Below are positions 34,539-43,983 of a DNA stretch of 64,000 nt, one piece after another (position 1 is the stretch's first letter; every line of letters begins with the position of its first letter). The position numbers and the translations under genes are program-made. Source of the DNA: SAR116 cluster bacterium AG-313-A07 (GTDB lineage Bacteria > Pseudomonadota > Alphaproteobacteria > Thalassobaculales > Thalassobaculaceae); assembly GCA_003284265.1 (NCBI GenBank), contig QBVV01000006.1, positions 1-64,000 of the forward strand, given 5' to 3'. The notes under the pieces are model-generated. The model had not been told where the DNA came from. It did no database searches and worked only from the letters and a program-made list of their open reading frames with translations.

Positions 34539-35756
34539 CTATGGCAACTGGCCTTTTAGTAGATGTGGGAGAGACCCCACTTCACCCATGGCGAGTCGCA
34601 TAAAAAGATTTTTTATCGGGTTCATCGTATTGATGGCATCAAGCCCAGAACCCCGAATAAAACGAACGATTTTGTTGTTATCAGTGAAAAGCCGGTTCAG
34701 CCCGTCTGTAGCTGCAACAAGAGAAAAATTATCGAAACGCCGGGCGGCTTGATAAGAGCGAAGCGTTTCAAAACTTCCTATATCGAGACCTAGTCGCCTA
34801 GCGTTGGAGATTTCTTCTGTGAGATTGGCTATATCTCTTAATCCAAGGTTAAAGCCTTGTCCGGCAATGGGATGTAGTCCGTGGGCTGCATCACCTACCA
34901 TAGCGAAACGATTTGCGATGATTGTGTCAGCGTAATTTAGCTTTAGAGGAAAGACTTTGCGTTGCCCAATTATATTCATTTTTCCCAAGCAATCATTTAA
35001 TCTGTAGCTAGCCGCAGCTGCGAAATCTTTATCGTCAAGTTGCATGAGTGACGCGACCACCTCTGTGTCTTCACTCCAAACCACTGATGATTTATTCCCT
35101 CTCATTGGCAGGGATGCAATAGGTCCGCCTGTTGTAAATTGTTCGTAAGCGGTCCCTCTGTGGGGCTTTTCGTGACCGACCGTAAAAACTATACTTGATT
35201 GATTATAATCGATATTTGTACTTTTTATCTTTGCAATCCTACGACCGTCGCTATTTCGTCCATCAGCCGCAACCAAAAGTGCTGCCTCATAACTTGATCC
35301 ATCGTTCAAATCGATAGTTACGGCGCCAGTTTCGGGAAAAAAATTGTTTAAAGACTTGAATGGAAATAATTGGATGTTTTTTTGGCTTCTTATGCTGGAG
35401 ATAAGAGAATTCTTTAATTCTATATTATTTAGAATGTGTCCCATAGGCTCGGTGCCAACAGTTTGATGATCAAAATTTAAGTGCCCGTTTTTGCCTTTTT
35501 CGGAGACGACAATATTAAGTATTGGTTCAGCACCTTTTTTTAAAATGTCCCAAACATCTAGGGCCTCAAAGACTTTTTTCCCGCTAGCGGATACGGCCGT
35601 GGTTCTCTGATCGCCCTCGTTCTTTTTCGCCATTTTTAGTGAAGTCTTATCAATAATGGCCACTGACAGCCCTATTTTTGATAAAACTAAAGAAGTTGTA
35701 AGCCCGGAGAGGCCTCCACCAATGACAATGCAATCGAAACTTAGTTTTTTACTCAT
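34539..35756 (-). CDS. UbiH/UbiF-type FAD-dependent ubiquinone biosynthesis hydroxylase
   Basis: 405 residues. A flavin-dependent aromatic hydroxylase that adds a ring hydroxyl in ubiquinone synthesis. The FAD-binding loop VIGGGLSGLTTSLVLSK is at residues 11-27, and the second FAD motif MVGDAAHGLHPIAGQGFNLGLRDI is in the last third. Which ring position is used (UbiH, UbiI, UbiF or the broad alphaproteobacterial UbiL) cannot be told. Upstream on the minus strand is the 366-base gap before glnK. Confidence 0.88.
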   Translation of the reverse strand: MSKKLSFDCIVIGGGLSGLTTSLVLSKIGLSVAIIDKTSLKMAKKNEGDQRTTAVSASGKKVFEALDVWDILKKGAEPILNIVVSEKGKNGHLNFDHQTVGTEPMGHILNNIELKNSLISSIRSQKNIQLFPFKSLNNFFPETGAVTIDLNDGSSYEAALLVAADGRNSDGRRIAKIKSTNIDYNQSSIVFTVGHEKPHRGTAYEQFTTGGPIASLPMRGNKSSVVWSEDTEVVASLMQLDDKDFAAAASYRLNDCLGKMNIIGQRKVFPLKLNYADTIIANRFAMVGDAAHGLHPIAGQGFNLGLRDIANLTEEISNARRLGLDIGSFETLRSYQAARRFDNFSLVAATDGLNRLFTDNNKIVRFIRGSGLDAINTMNPIKNLFMRLAMGEVGSLPHLLKGQLP

Positions 35757-36461
<705 letters not shown>

Positions 36462-36474
36462 GGAGAATGGAAAA

Positions 36475-37791
36475 ATGAAAAAAACATGGCTTTACACGCT
36501 TTTTTGTTTAACAGCGGGTGTATCAACCGTCGCAATCACTGCTTCCGCGTCTGCGGCGGTATCAGCTGAGACAGCTTTTATCTTCAATACACTATCTTTT
36601 TTGATGCATGGATTTCTTGTGATGTGGATGGCAGCCGGTTTCTGCATGCTTGAGGCTGGTTTAGTACGATCAAAAAACACGACAATACAATGCTCAAAAA
36701 ACATAGGTCTTTATTCGATAGCTGGGATTATGTATTGGCTCGTTGGGTATAATTTGATGTATTCGGGTGTCGATGGCGGGTGGATTGGATCGTTTAGCCC
36801 CTGGGCGGCTTCTGATCCCGCAGTAACAGCAGACGGCTTCAAAGCGGATGACGGTAATGTGTATGCAGCGGGGTCCGATTGGTTTTTCCAGATGGTTTTT
36901 GTTGCGGCTGCTGGTTCAATCGTCTCAGGGACGGTTGCAGAACGAGTTAAAATATTTTCATTTTTTATCTTTATTGTAATCCTGACTGCTATTATCTATC
37001 CAATTCAAGGTTCGTGGACTTGGGGTGGCGGTTGGTTGTCTGAAATGGGTTTTTCAGATTTTGCCGGATCTACTATTGTTCACTCCGTTGGAGGATGGGC
37101 TGCACTCGCAGGTGCATTGATCATAGGTGCTAGGAAAGGAAAATACGGCAACGATGGGCAGGTGACCCCAATGCCAGGCGCGAACCTGCCGTTAGCTACA
37201 TTGGGAACCTTTATCCTGTGGTTGGGTTGGTTCGGTTTCAATGGTGGATCGCAACTTGCTATGGGTTCTGCAGCGGACGCGGTTGCTATCTCGTCCATTT
37301 ATATCAATACAAACCTATCTGCGGCTGGAGGTGTTATTGCAGCTATAGTCTTAAATCAAATATTATATAAAAAACTTGACTTAACCATGGCGTTGAATGG
37401 GGCTCTTGGTGGGTTAGTGGCAGTGACCGCCGAACCTTTGGCGCCATCACCAGGATTGGCAATATTTATTGGTGGGATAGGTGGAATCATAGTCGTCTTA
37501 GCAGTGCCATTACTCGATAAACTAAAGATTGATGATGTTGTTGGGGCTATTCCCGTTCACCTTTTATGTGGAATATGGGGAACGATTGCTGTGGTATTGA
37601 GCAACAGTGACGCATCGTTAGCAACCCAATTAATTGGAATAGTATCGATAGGTCTATTTACAATTGTCACCAGTGCAACTGTCTGGTTCGTGATAAAACT
37701 TACAATTGGCTTGCGTCCTACAGAAGAGGAGGAGCTCGCAGGTTTGGATAAGTCGGAATGTGGGATGGAGGCATATCCCGAATTCAATTAA
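36475..37791 (+). CDS. amtB: Ammonium transporter
   Basis: 438 residues from ATG 36475. An Amt-family trimeric ammonium channel of the inner membrane, with an N-terminal signal-like segment (LFCLTAGVSTVAITASASA) and about 11 transmembrane helices. Visible are FLMHGFLVMWMAAGFCMLEAGLVR (start of helix 1), the TIVHSVGGWAALAGA helix with a pore His, and the second pore His in IPVHLLCGIWG. It is co-transcribed with glnK, whose product binds the cytoplasmic face and closes the channel at high nitrogen. A terminator follows at 37851. Confidence 0.97.
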   Translation: MKKTWLYTLFCLTAGVSTVAITASASAAVSAETAFIFNTLSFLMHGFLVMWMAAGFCMLEAGLVRSKNTTIQCSKNIGLYSIAGIMYWLVGYNLMYSGVDGGWIGSFSPWAASDPAVTADGFKADDGNVYAAGSDWFFQMVFVAAAGSIVSGTVAERVKIFSFFIFIVILTAIIYPIQGSWTWGGGWLSEMGFSDFAGSTIVHSVGGWAALAGALIIGARKGKYGNDGQVTPMPGANLPLATLGTFILWLGWFGFNGGSQLAMGSAADAVAISSIYINTNLSAAGGVIAAIVLNQILYKKLDLTMALNGALGGLVAVTAEPLAPSPGLAIFIGGIGGIIVVLAVPLLDKLKIDDVVGAIPVHLLCGIWGTIAVVLSNSDASLATQLIGIVSIGLFTIVTSATVWFVIKLTIGLRPTEEEELAGLDKSECGMEAYPEFN

Positions 37792-37850
37792 TAACCATAC
37801 AGCCATCTAACTTCTATTTGGTTAGTAATGGTTCTCTATACTGTCGCATG

Positions 37851-37879
37851 AAAGGCTCGGGGTCACTCGAGCCTTTTTT
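37851..37879 (+). terminator. Rho-independent terminator after amtB
   Basis: A 9-bp stem AAAGGCTCG/CGAGCCTTT with an 8-base loop runs into TTTTTT. It lies 60 bases past the amtB stop and closes the glnK-amtB unit. Confidence 0.85.
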
Positions 37880-37999
37880 GCTCCTCGCCTAAAAATACGG
37901 TCAGAGTAGGTCAAATTTTTCCTATTCTTCTAAACGACTTGAAGTATGTGCTGTAACCCACTATAATATATACAGTTTTATTATTACCCGGAAAGATTA

Positions 38000-39223
38000 A
38001 TGCTAAACCCAGATACTGCCCCTTTAGGAGAGTATACTTTTGCACGTCTCAACGATATGTTGACAGGCATAGCACCAAAGTCGAATGAGAGACCTATTCT
38101 ATTCTCTTTGGGTGAGCCACAAAAATCAGCACCGGATTTGCTTTCAGAAACAATAGCTCGCCATTCTAATCTATGGAACCGGTATCCTCCGCCCATGGGC
38201 GACGAGAATTTTCGTCAAGCGGCGGGTGGATGGTTGACGCGCCGTTACAATTTACCAGAAAAATTGGTGAACCCGGATAAACATATCATTCCGGTGCCAG
38301 GGACCCGAGAACCTTTGTATCAGATTGGATTTATTTGCTCACCAAAAGAAAAGAACGGCGCTCGTTCCGCAGTTTTGATGCCAAACCCTTTTTATCATGT
38401 TTATCAGGGGGCAGCCATGTCGGCAGGTGCTGAACCCATTTATTTGCCAGCAAAAGAAGAGAATAATTTCTTCCCAAATTTAGATAGTATATCTGAGGAT
38501 GTGTTAAACCGGACTGTAATTTTTTTCCTTTGCACACCGTCAAATCCACAAGGCAGTGCAGCATCACTAAAATACTTGAAAGATGCTATAACCTTGGCAA
38601 GGAAATATGATTTCGTGTTGGCACTAGACGAATGTTATTGTGAGATATACCGGGGTGCTCCGCCTGTTGGCGGGATAGAGGCATGTGCTGACCTTGGTGA
38701 AGGTCTAAGTAATGTAATTTCTTTCAATTCTTTATCTAAAAGATCAAGTGCCCCTGGGCTTCGGTCTGGTTTTTTAGTTGGTGATGAAGAAATTATTAAA
38801 CGATATGGACAATTTGTGACATTTGGTGGGTCACCTCTTCCCCTCCCGATTCTTCATGCTTCAACCGCTCTCTGGAATGATGACGAACATGTAATAGAGA
38901 ACAGATCTTACTACGCCAAAAACTTCAGGATAGCGGAAGAAGTTCTCAAGCCATATGATGATCTACTAGTGCCACAAGCAGGCTTTTTCTTGTGGTTAAA
39001 CGTGGGAGATGGAACTGCAGCCGCAAAAAAACTGTGGCAAGAAAAAGCGATTAAAACCGTACCTGGGGAGCTAATGGCTCGTGCGGGTAAGGGAAATGAA
39101 AACCCAGGAAAAGAATACCTAAGACTGGCATTAGTTTATGATGCCGCTACGACTAAGTTTGGTCTTCAGCAAGTGGTAAAAAGCCTGTTCATGCCGTTAT
39201 CTGGTTCAAAAAAAGGGAAGTAG
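38000..39223 (+). CDS. dapC: Class I/II aminotransferase, probably N-succinyldiaminopimelate aminotransferase
   Basis: 407 residues of the fold-type I aminotransferases. The PLP lysine is K247 in SFNSLSKRSSAPGLRSGF, with LALDECYCEIY upstream supplying the Asp and Tyr that hold PLP. The opening LNPDTAPLGEYTFARLNDML and the pattern NRYPPPMGDENFRQAA resemble DapC-type enzymes of lysine/peptidoglycan synthesis in beta- and alphaproteobacteria. Other class I aminotransferase activity cannot be excluded. ftsK starts one base after the stop. Confidence 0.8.
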   Translation: MLNPDTAPLGEYTFARLNDMLTGIAPKSNERPILFSLGEPQKSAPDLLSETIARHSNLWNRYPPPMGDENFRQAAGGWLTRRYNLPEKLVNPDKHIIPVPGTREPLYQIGFICSPKEKNGARSAVLMPNPFYHVYQGAAMSAGAEPIYLPAKEENNFFPNLDSISEDVLNRTVIFFLCTPSNPQGSAASLKYLKDAITLARKYDFVLALDECYCEIYRGAPPVGGIEACADLGEGLSNVISFNSLSKRSSAPGLRSGFLVGDEEIIKRYGQFVTFGGSPLPLPILHASTALWNDDEHVIENRSYYAKNFRIAEEVLKPYDDLLVPQAGFFLWLNVGDGTAAAKKLWQEKAIKTVPGELMARAGKGNENPGKEYLRLALVYDAATTKFGLQQVVKSLFMPLSGSKKGK

Positions 39224-39224
39224 C

Positions 39225-41651
39225 ATGGCCTCAATTGAGAAAGATTTATCGTTAAATTTAAAAATCCAACCTACTTCTTTTTTAAAAAAACGAGTTGAGG
39301 AGTTGGCGGGTCTTGTCTTACTTACATTTATGGCTTTTTTGTCGGTGGCCTTTTTTACTTATAACGCTTCCGATGCGTCTTGGAACTCGGCAAATACTGC
39401 AACGGTTATCAATATCGCGGGTTTACCCGGAGCAATAATCTCAGACTTATTGATCCAAATGATAGGTATAGCCAATTTTCTTCTAGTTATTGTCCCTTCT
39501 TTTTGGGGGATTCGCCTATTGACCCATAGTTCCATCGAAAAGCCATTTTTGCGACTTGTATTCTTGACTATCGGCGTAATTCTTTTTTCAAGCTCTGTTG
39601 CGAGAATTTCCGCCCCAGATTTTTGGCCAATAAGTTCAGGACTTGGCGGAACACTAGGTCCAATAGTATTTGATCAAATTTTTTTACTCGTGGAACCTTT
39701 GAGTATTACTAGCGATATTTTGGGTCATTTATTAGCATTCACAAGTACAATTACACTACTTTGGTGCTTAGGTGCTGGATGGGGAGAGTGGACCAAAATA
39801 ATCCGTGGTATTTTTAGGCATTTAAAATTACTACTAATATTAACTGGCAGGCTCAGCCTATTTGGACTAAGGATGATGGGATCGGGTCTGAAACTAACTG
39901 CAAAATTTGCAAATAATAACCGTGACAATGCAGGGCCGCGAATGGAGCCAGTTGTTGCGCAAAAGCAATCTACTATTAACAGATCTGACCAACAGAAGGT
40001 TGCTACAGATCTCGAAAGTACGACTGAATTTAGTGGGAGAGGATTAGTCTCTACGACGTTGAAACGAGATAAAGGATCAAGGAAAGCGGGGATTAAAAAA
40101 GTCCAAGAAAATTTGAACCTTCAACTTACCGGTGAATACGCTTTACCGCAATTAAGCTTATTGGCTTATAAAAAAGAAATAATAAATAGTACCCCGGATA
40201 GGCAAACTCTGGAAGCTAATGCTCGTATGCTAGAGACAGTCTTGCAGGATTTTGGAGTGAAGGGAGAAATAGTTGAAGTAAGGACGGGCCCAGTTGTGAC
40301 TTTATATGAATTAGAGCCAGCTCCAGGCACAAAATCATCAAGAGTTATAGGTTTGGCAGACGATATAGCTCGTTCTATGAGCGCAGTCTCGGTGCGCGTA
40401 GCTGTGGTTCCTGGTCGAAATGTGATCGGCATTGAGCTTCCCAACGCTCGAAGAGAAATGGTATTTCTTCGACAGCTTTTTGAGGCTGATGAATATTCTG
40501 GCACCAACGCAAAGTTACCAATTGCTCTTGGAAAAGATATAGGAGGCGCGCCAGTCGTAGTTGATTTGGCGAAAATGCCACACCTATTAATTGCAGGCAC
40601 AACAGGTTCGGGAAAATCGGTCGCAGTTAATACTATGATCTTGTCATTGTTGTATAAATTGTCGCCCGAACAATGTAGAATGATAATGATTGATCCAAAA
40701 ATGCTTGAACTATCGATCTACGATAATATTCCCCATCTCCTCAGCCCCGTGGTAACAGATCCCAAAAAAGCAGTAGTTGCCTTGAAGTGGACTGTACGCG
40801 AAATGGAAAGCAGGTATCGTGCAATGTCTAAACTAGGGGTGCGAAATATAGAAGGATATAATGCACGTTTAGCTGATGCGCGTAGAAAAGGTGAAGTTTT
40901 AAAACGTCGGGTTCAGACTGGTTTTGATGCAGAAACAGGTAAGCCTGTTTTTGAAGATCAGCCGCTGGATTTAACACCAATACCTTTCATTGTGGTGGTC
41001 ATTGACGAGGTGGCTGACCTAATGCTTGTTGCCGGGAAGGATATTGAGGGAGCGGTACAACGCTTAGCTCAAATGGCGCGTGCTGCAGGTATCCACGTTA
41101 TCATGGCGACACAGAGACCGTCGGTGGATGTCATAACTGGCACCATAAAAGCAAATTTCCCAACCAGAATTAGTTTTCAAGTAACATCAAAAATTGATAG
41201 CCGTACAATTCTTGGAGAGCAAGGAGCTGAGCAGTTGCTAGGACAAGGTGATATGTTGCATATGGCAGGTGGTGGCCGTGTTACACGTGTTCATGGCCCG
41301 TTTGTATCAGATGGAGAAGTAGAGGATGTAGTTTTGCACCTTCGTGCACAAGGTGAACCAGAGTTTAACGAGTCTATAACGGAGGAAGACGAAGTTGGAG
41401 ATCCACTGGCGACCTATGGTTTGGGAGCTGGTGATAAGACCGGAGATAGTGGTGACGAGCTTTATGACCAGGCGATAGCAATTGTATCTAAAGAGAGAAA
41501 GGCATCGACTAGCTTCATCCAAAGACACCTCAAGATCGGCTATAATAGAGCCGCAACAATTATAGAGCGAATGGAAGCTGATGGCGTTGTAAGCTCTGCT
41601 AATCATGTAGGTAAGAGGGAAGTACTGGTGTCAGACCATTCGGAAACCTAA
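39225..41651 (+). CDS. ftsK: DNA translocase FtsK
   Basis: 808 residues. FtsK links cell division to chromosome segregation: the N-terminal part anchors it at the septum, and the motor pumps DNA toward dif. The N-terminal ~190 residues contain about four membrane helices; a charged linker follows (about 215-300). The motor has Walker A GTTGSGKSVAV near residue 458 and Walker B VVVIDEVADLM near 590. The C-terminal gamma winged helix (IVSKERKASTSFIQRHLKIGYNRAATIIERME) reads KOPS. The linker is short compared with E. coli. lolA follows 39 bases later. Confidence 0.97.
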   Translation: MASIEKDLSLNLKIQPTSFLKKRVEELAGLVLLTFMAFLSVAFFTYNASDASWNSANTATVINIAGLPGAIISDLLIQMIGIANFLLVIVPSFWGIRLLTHSSIEKPFLRLVFLTIGVILFSSSVARISAPDFWPISSGLGGTLGPIVFDQIFLLVEPLSITSDILGHLLAFTSTITLLWCLGAGWGEWTKIIRGIFRHLKLLLILTGRLSLFGLRMMGSGLKLTAKFANNNRDNAGPRMEPVVAQKQSTINRSDQQKVATDLESTTEFSGRGLVSTTLKRDKGSRKAGIKKVQENLNLQLTGEYALPQLSLLAYKKEIINSTPDRQTLEANARMLETVLQDFGVKGEIVEVRTGPVVTLYELEPAPGTKSSRVIGLADDIARSMSAVSVRVAVVPGRNVIGIELPNARREMVFLRQLFEADEYSGTNAKLPIALGKDIGGAPVVVDLAKMPHLLIAGTTGSGKSVAVNTMILSLLYKLSPEQCRMIMIDPKMLELSIYDNIPHLLSPVVTDPKKAVVALKWTVREMESRYRAMSKLGVRNIEGYNARLADARRKGEVLKRRVQTGFDAETGKPVFEDQPLDLTPIPFIVVVIDEVADLMLVAGKDIEGAVQRLAQMARAAGIHVIMATQRPSVDVITGTIKANFPTRISFQVTSKIDSRTILGEQGAEQLLGQGDMLHMAGGGRVTRVHGPFVSDGEVEDVVLHLRAQGEPEFNESITEEDEVGDPLATYGLGAGDKTGDSGDELYDQAIAIVSKERKASTSFIQRHLKIGYNRAATIIERMEADGVVSSANHVGKREVLVSDHSET

Positions 41652-41690
41652 TTTTTATATGTATTTATAATGATAATGAGGGTCGTTGCT

Positions 41691-42320
41691 ATGCTGAAAA
41701 ACCTTTTTATCGTAATGGTACTATTTAACGTTAGTTATGGTTCAAATTTAGCTAGAGGCGCTGATCTAACACAGGATGATCTAGATAATATTAGCAAAAT
41801 AGAGAATTATCTAAACTCAATCACAACTTTAAAGTCAATTTTTTTGCAGACGGCTAGCACGGGGGAACGCTCTGGCGGGGTTTTATTCCTAGATCGGCCG
41901 GGGAAAATGCGCGTTCAGTATGATGAACCGTCGCCTGTTTTGTTGGTTTCTGATGGAAGTTATGTAATTTATGTAGAAAAAAATTTGGAACAAATAAGTC
42001 ATTTTCCGATCAGACAAACACCATTAAGAGTTTTAATAGAGAAAGATGTTGACCTGCAGGCATGGTACGAAATAAAGGATATTAAAAGTGGACCGGGGAC
42101 ATTAAGACTGACATTGACTATGAAGGATGATTTAAGTTTGGGTTCAATTCAATTGCTATTTTCGGATCGACCAATGCAGCTCCGGCAATGGACGATTCGG
42201 GACCAACAGGGCATCGAAGTGAGAGTTTCCCTTATGGATATGCAGCGTGGAGCTCGGTTGGACCCTAAACTATTTGAGGTTGATCCAAATTTATTCAGTA
42301 GCTCTAACAGGGAAAACTGA
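41691..42320 (+). CDS. lolA: Outer-membrane lipoprotein carrier LolA
   Basis: 209 residues from ATG 41691, chosen because GAGGG lies 9 bases upstream and the protein then opens with a signal peptide (LKNLFIVMVLFNVSYG). ATG 41670 is an alternative start. LolA carries lipoproteins from the LolCDE complex to the outer membrane. The mature part matches the family: ENYLNSITTLKSIFLQ, GGVLFLDRPGKMRVQYDEPSP, LEQISHFPIRQTPL and MQLRQWTIRDQQGIEV. Its position after ftsK is common in alphaproteobacteria. Confidence 0.9.
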   Translation: MLKNLFIVMVLFNVSYGSNLARGADLTQDDLDNISKIENYLNSITTLKSIFLQTASTGERSGGVLFLDRPGKMRVQYDEPSPVLLVSDGSYVIYVEKNLEQISHFPIRQTPLRVLIEKDVDLQAWYEIKDIKSGPGTLRLTLTMKDDLSLGSIQLLFSDRPMQLRQWTIRDQQGIEVRVSLMDMQRGARLDPKLFEVDPNLFSSSNREN

Positions 42321-42950
42321 TTAGGGTTTTAAAAAAAATGGGCGGATCAACAACTGAATCAAGGACTGATCCTTCTCGCCTTCTATACCGATAGTATTGA
42401 TTGTTTTTAATTTTAGTGAATTCCGAGTGGTAAAAATTCTATCCCAGACACTGAATATAGTTGAATAATTGGAATTTGTATCACGGTCTATGGCGTGATG
42501 ATGAATTCCATGGATGGATGGTGTAACAAAGAGTTTTGATGCTGTTTTATCTAGAAACTCGGGAATACGAATGTTTGAATGATGAAATGCTGAGGAGAAT
42601 AGAACAAGAATTTCAAAACAGATTATAGACATCCATGAGATGCCAATAATTATAATGGCGCGAAAGAAAGTACTCAGAAGTACTTCACCAAAATGAAATC
42701 TGAGTGTTGTGGTAACATCTAGGAATTCGTCGAGATGATGTATTTTTTGGAACTGCCATAAAAGTGGGAGTTCGTGGTTTGCCCTGTGCCACCAGTAAAT
42801 TAAAAAGTCGAGAATAATAATATTAATGATGACCGCAACAATAGGGTCTATATGTGATGGGCGCCATCCCCAGGTATTTTGAGATGTCCAAATTGAGAAA
42901 GGCAAAATAATTCCAACCGATATGATGGAATTCAAGAGCCAAAACTGCAA
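42321..42950 (-). CDS. Sterol desaturase/fatty acid hydroxylase family, main part (frameshifted)
   Basis: 209 residues from TTG 42950, with the histidine boxes of the di-iron membrane hydroxylases: HRANH, HHLDE, HHSN and HGIHHH. These use di-iron-oxo chemistry to hydroxylate or desaturate lipids. Membrane segments are visible (SIISVGIILPFSI and others). The first helices appear to lie in another frame in the piece at 42932-43084, joined by a -1 shift at a T5A5 run (42951-42960). The stop abuts that of lolA with no base between. Confidence 0.83.
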   Translation of the reverse strand: MQFWLLNSIISVGIILPFSIWTSQNTWGWRPSHIDPIVAVIINIIILDFLIYWWHRANHELPLLWQFQKIHHLDEFLDVTTTLRFHFGEVLLSTFFRAIIIIGISWMSIICFEILVLFSSAFHHSNIRIPEFLDKTASKLFVTPSIHGIHHHAIDRDTNSNYSTIFSVWDRIFTTRNSLKLKTINTIGIEGEKDQSLIQLLIRPFFLKP

Positions 42951-43084
42951 TTTTTAAAAACTCTCGACCAATTTTTAGGAGCGATAATAAACGGATATAA
43001 TAGTTCTAAACCAACAACAACACACAACCATGTTAACACTAGAAGTAGTTTATATTGTATAACCATCTGAAGAATGTCACTCAT
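42932..43084 (-). CDS. N-terminal piece of the sterol desaturase gene in the other frame
   Basis: 50 residues from ATG 43084 (MSDILQMVIQYKLLLVLTW...) with a hydrophobic helix, then APKNWSRVFKN. The stop follows shortly after the frame change. One extra A in the A5 run would read on as RVFKKLQFWLLNSIIS, joining the typical N-terminal helix of the family to the main part. It is part of that gene, not an independent protein. Confidence 0.6.
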   Translation of the reverse strand: MSDILQMVIQYKLLLVLTWLCVVVGLELLYPFIIAPKNWSRVFKNCSFGS

Positions 43085-43163
43085 GGTCGCGAAATGGGTA
43101 CCTTTTTAAAAAAGTCCATACTTTAATATCATATAATCTAAATCAATAAATGGGACATAAATT

Positions 43164-43928
43164 TTGAATGCAATTAATAGAAGGCCCCTAATAGGTGTTT
43201 CTGGATGTCGTGAACTAGGGTCGATGCACCCTTTCCATCGATGTAGTGAGAAGTATCTACTGGCTGTCGTAGACCCAGTAGGTGGAACCCCAGTAATTTT
43301 GCCGGCTTTGCCCGAGCTTGCGGACTTTTCTGATCATTTAGATGGACTTCTTCTTACAGGAAGCCCATCGAACGTTGAACCAGTTCACTATAATGGAAAA
43401 GAAAGTAAAGAGGGAACTAGGCATGATTCCCATCGTGACGGCACTATGCTTCCCTTGATCAAAAAAAGCTTAGAAAAAAAGATCCCGATATTGGGTTTAT
43501 GCCTAGGAATTCAGGAATTAAACGTTGCATGCGATGGAACTTTGCATCAACGCATAGCCGATTTGGATAATACTTTTGATCATCGCATGAGACGTGATGT
43601 GGAGGATCATGAAAAACGTTATAGGCCTGCACACAATATAGAAATTTTATCAGGCGGTTTATTAGATAAAATCACAGGTCTGAAGAACGCTAATGTAAAT
43701 TCGCTTCATGCCCAGGGTATCGATCAACTAGGCAGCGGCCTAAAAATTGAAGCAGTCGCTCCCGATGGAGTCATTGAAGCCATAAGTTCAAGTGACCCAA
43801 CCACTTTTGCCTTAGGGGTCCAATGGCATCCTGAATGGCCACGCCCACTAAATTCCGTTAATACAAAAATATTTGAGGCGTTCGGAGAGGCATGTAGGAG
43901 GAGGATGTCTAAAGCAGAAAGCAAGTAA
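43164..43928 (+). CDS. Class I glutamine amidotransferase-like (peptidase C26, PuuD-like)
   Basis: 254 residues. A class I amidotransferase-fold hydrolase of the gamma-glutamyl-GABA hydrolase type: RRPLIGVSG at the start, GLLLTGSPSNVEP, the nucleophile Cys in ILGLCLGIQELN, and His-Glu in VQWHPEWP. These cleave gamma-glutamyl amides, for example gamma-glutamyl-GABA in putrescine breakdown. No other putrescine gene is nearby, so the substrate is open. The start is TTG 43164 with GGGAC upstream. Confidence 0.86.
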   Translation: MNAINRRPLIGVSGCRELGSMHPFHRCSEKYLLAVVDPVGGTPVILPALPELADFSDHLDGLLLTGSPSNVEPVHYNGKESKEGTRHDSHRDGTMLPLIKKSLEKKIPILGLCLGIQELNVACDGTLHQRIADLDNTFDHRMRRDVEDHEKRYRPAHNIEILSGGLLDKITGLKNANVNSLHAQGIDQLGSGLKIEAVAPDGVIEAISSSDPTTFALGVQWHPEWPRPLNSVNTKIFEAFGEACRRRMSKAESK

Positions 43929-43983
43929 AAGTAAAGAACACTCTCAATCCGCAGTTCTATCTTTGGCTTCGTTCAGATTTATA

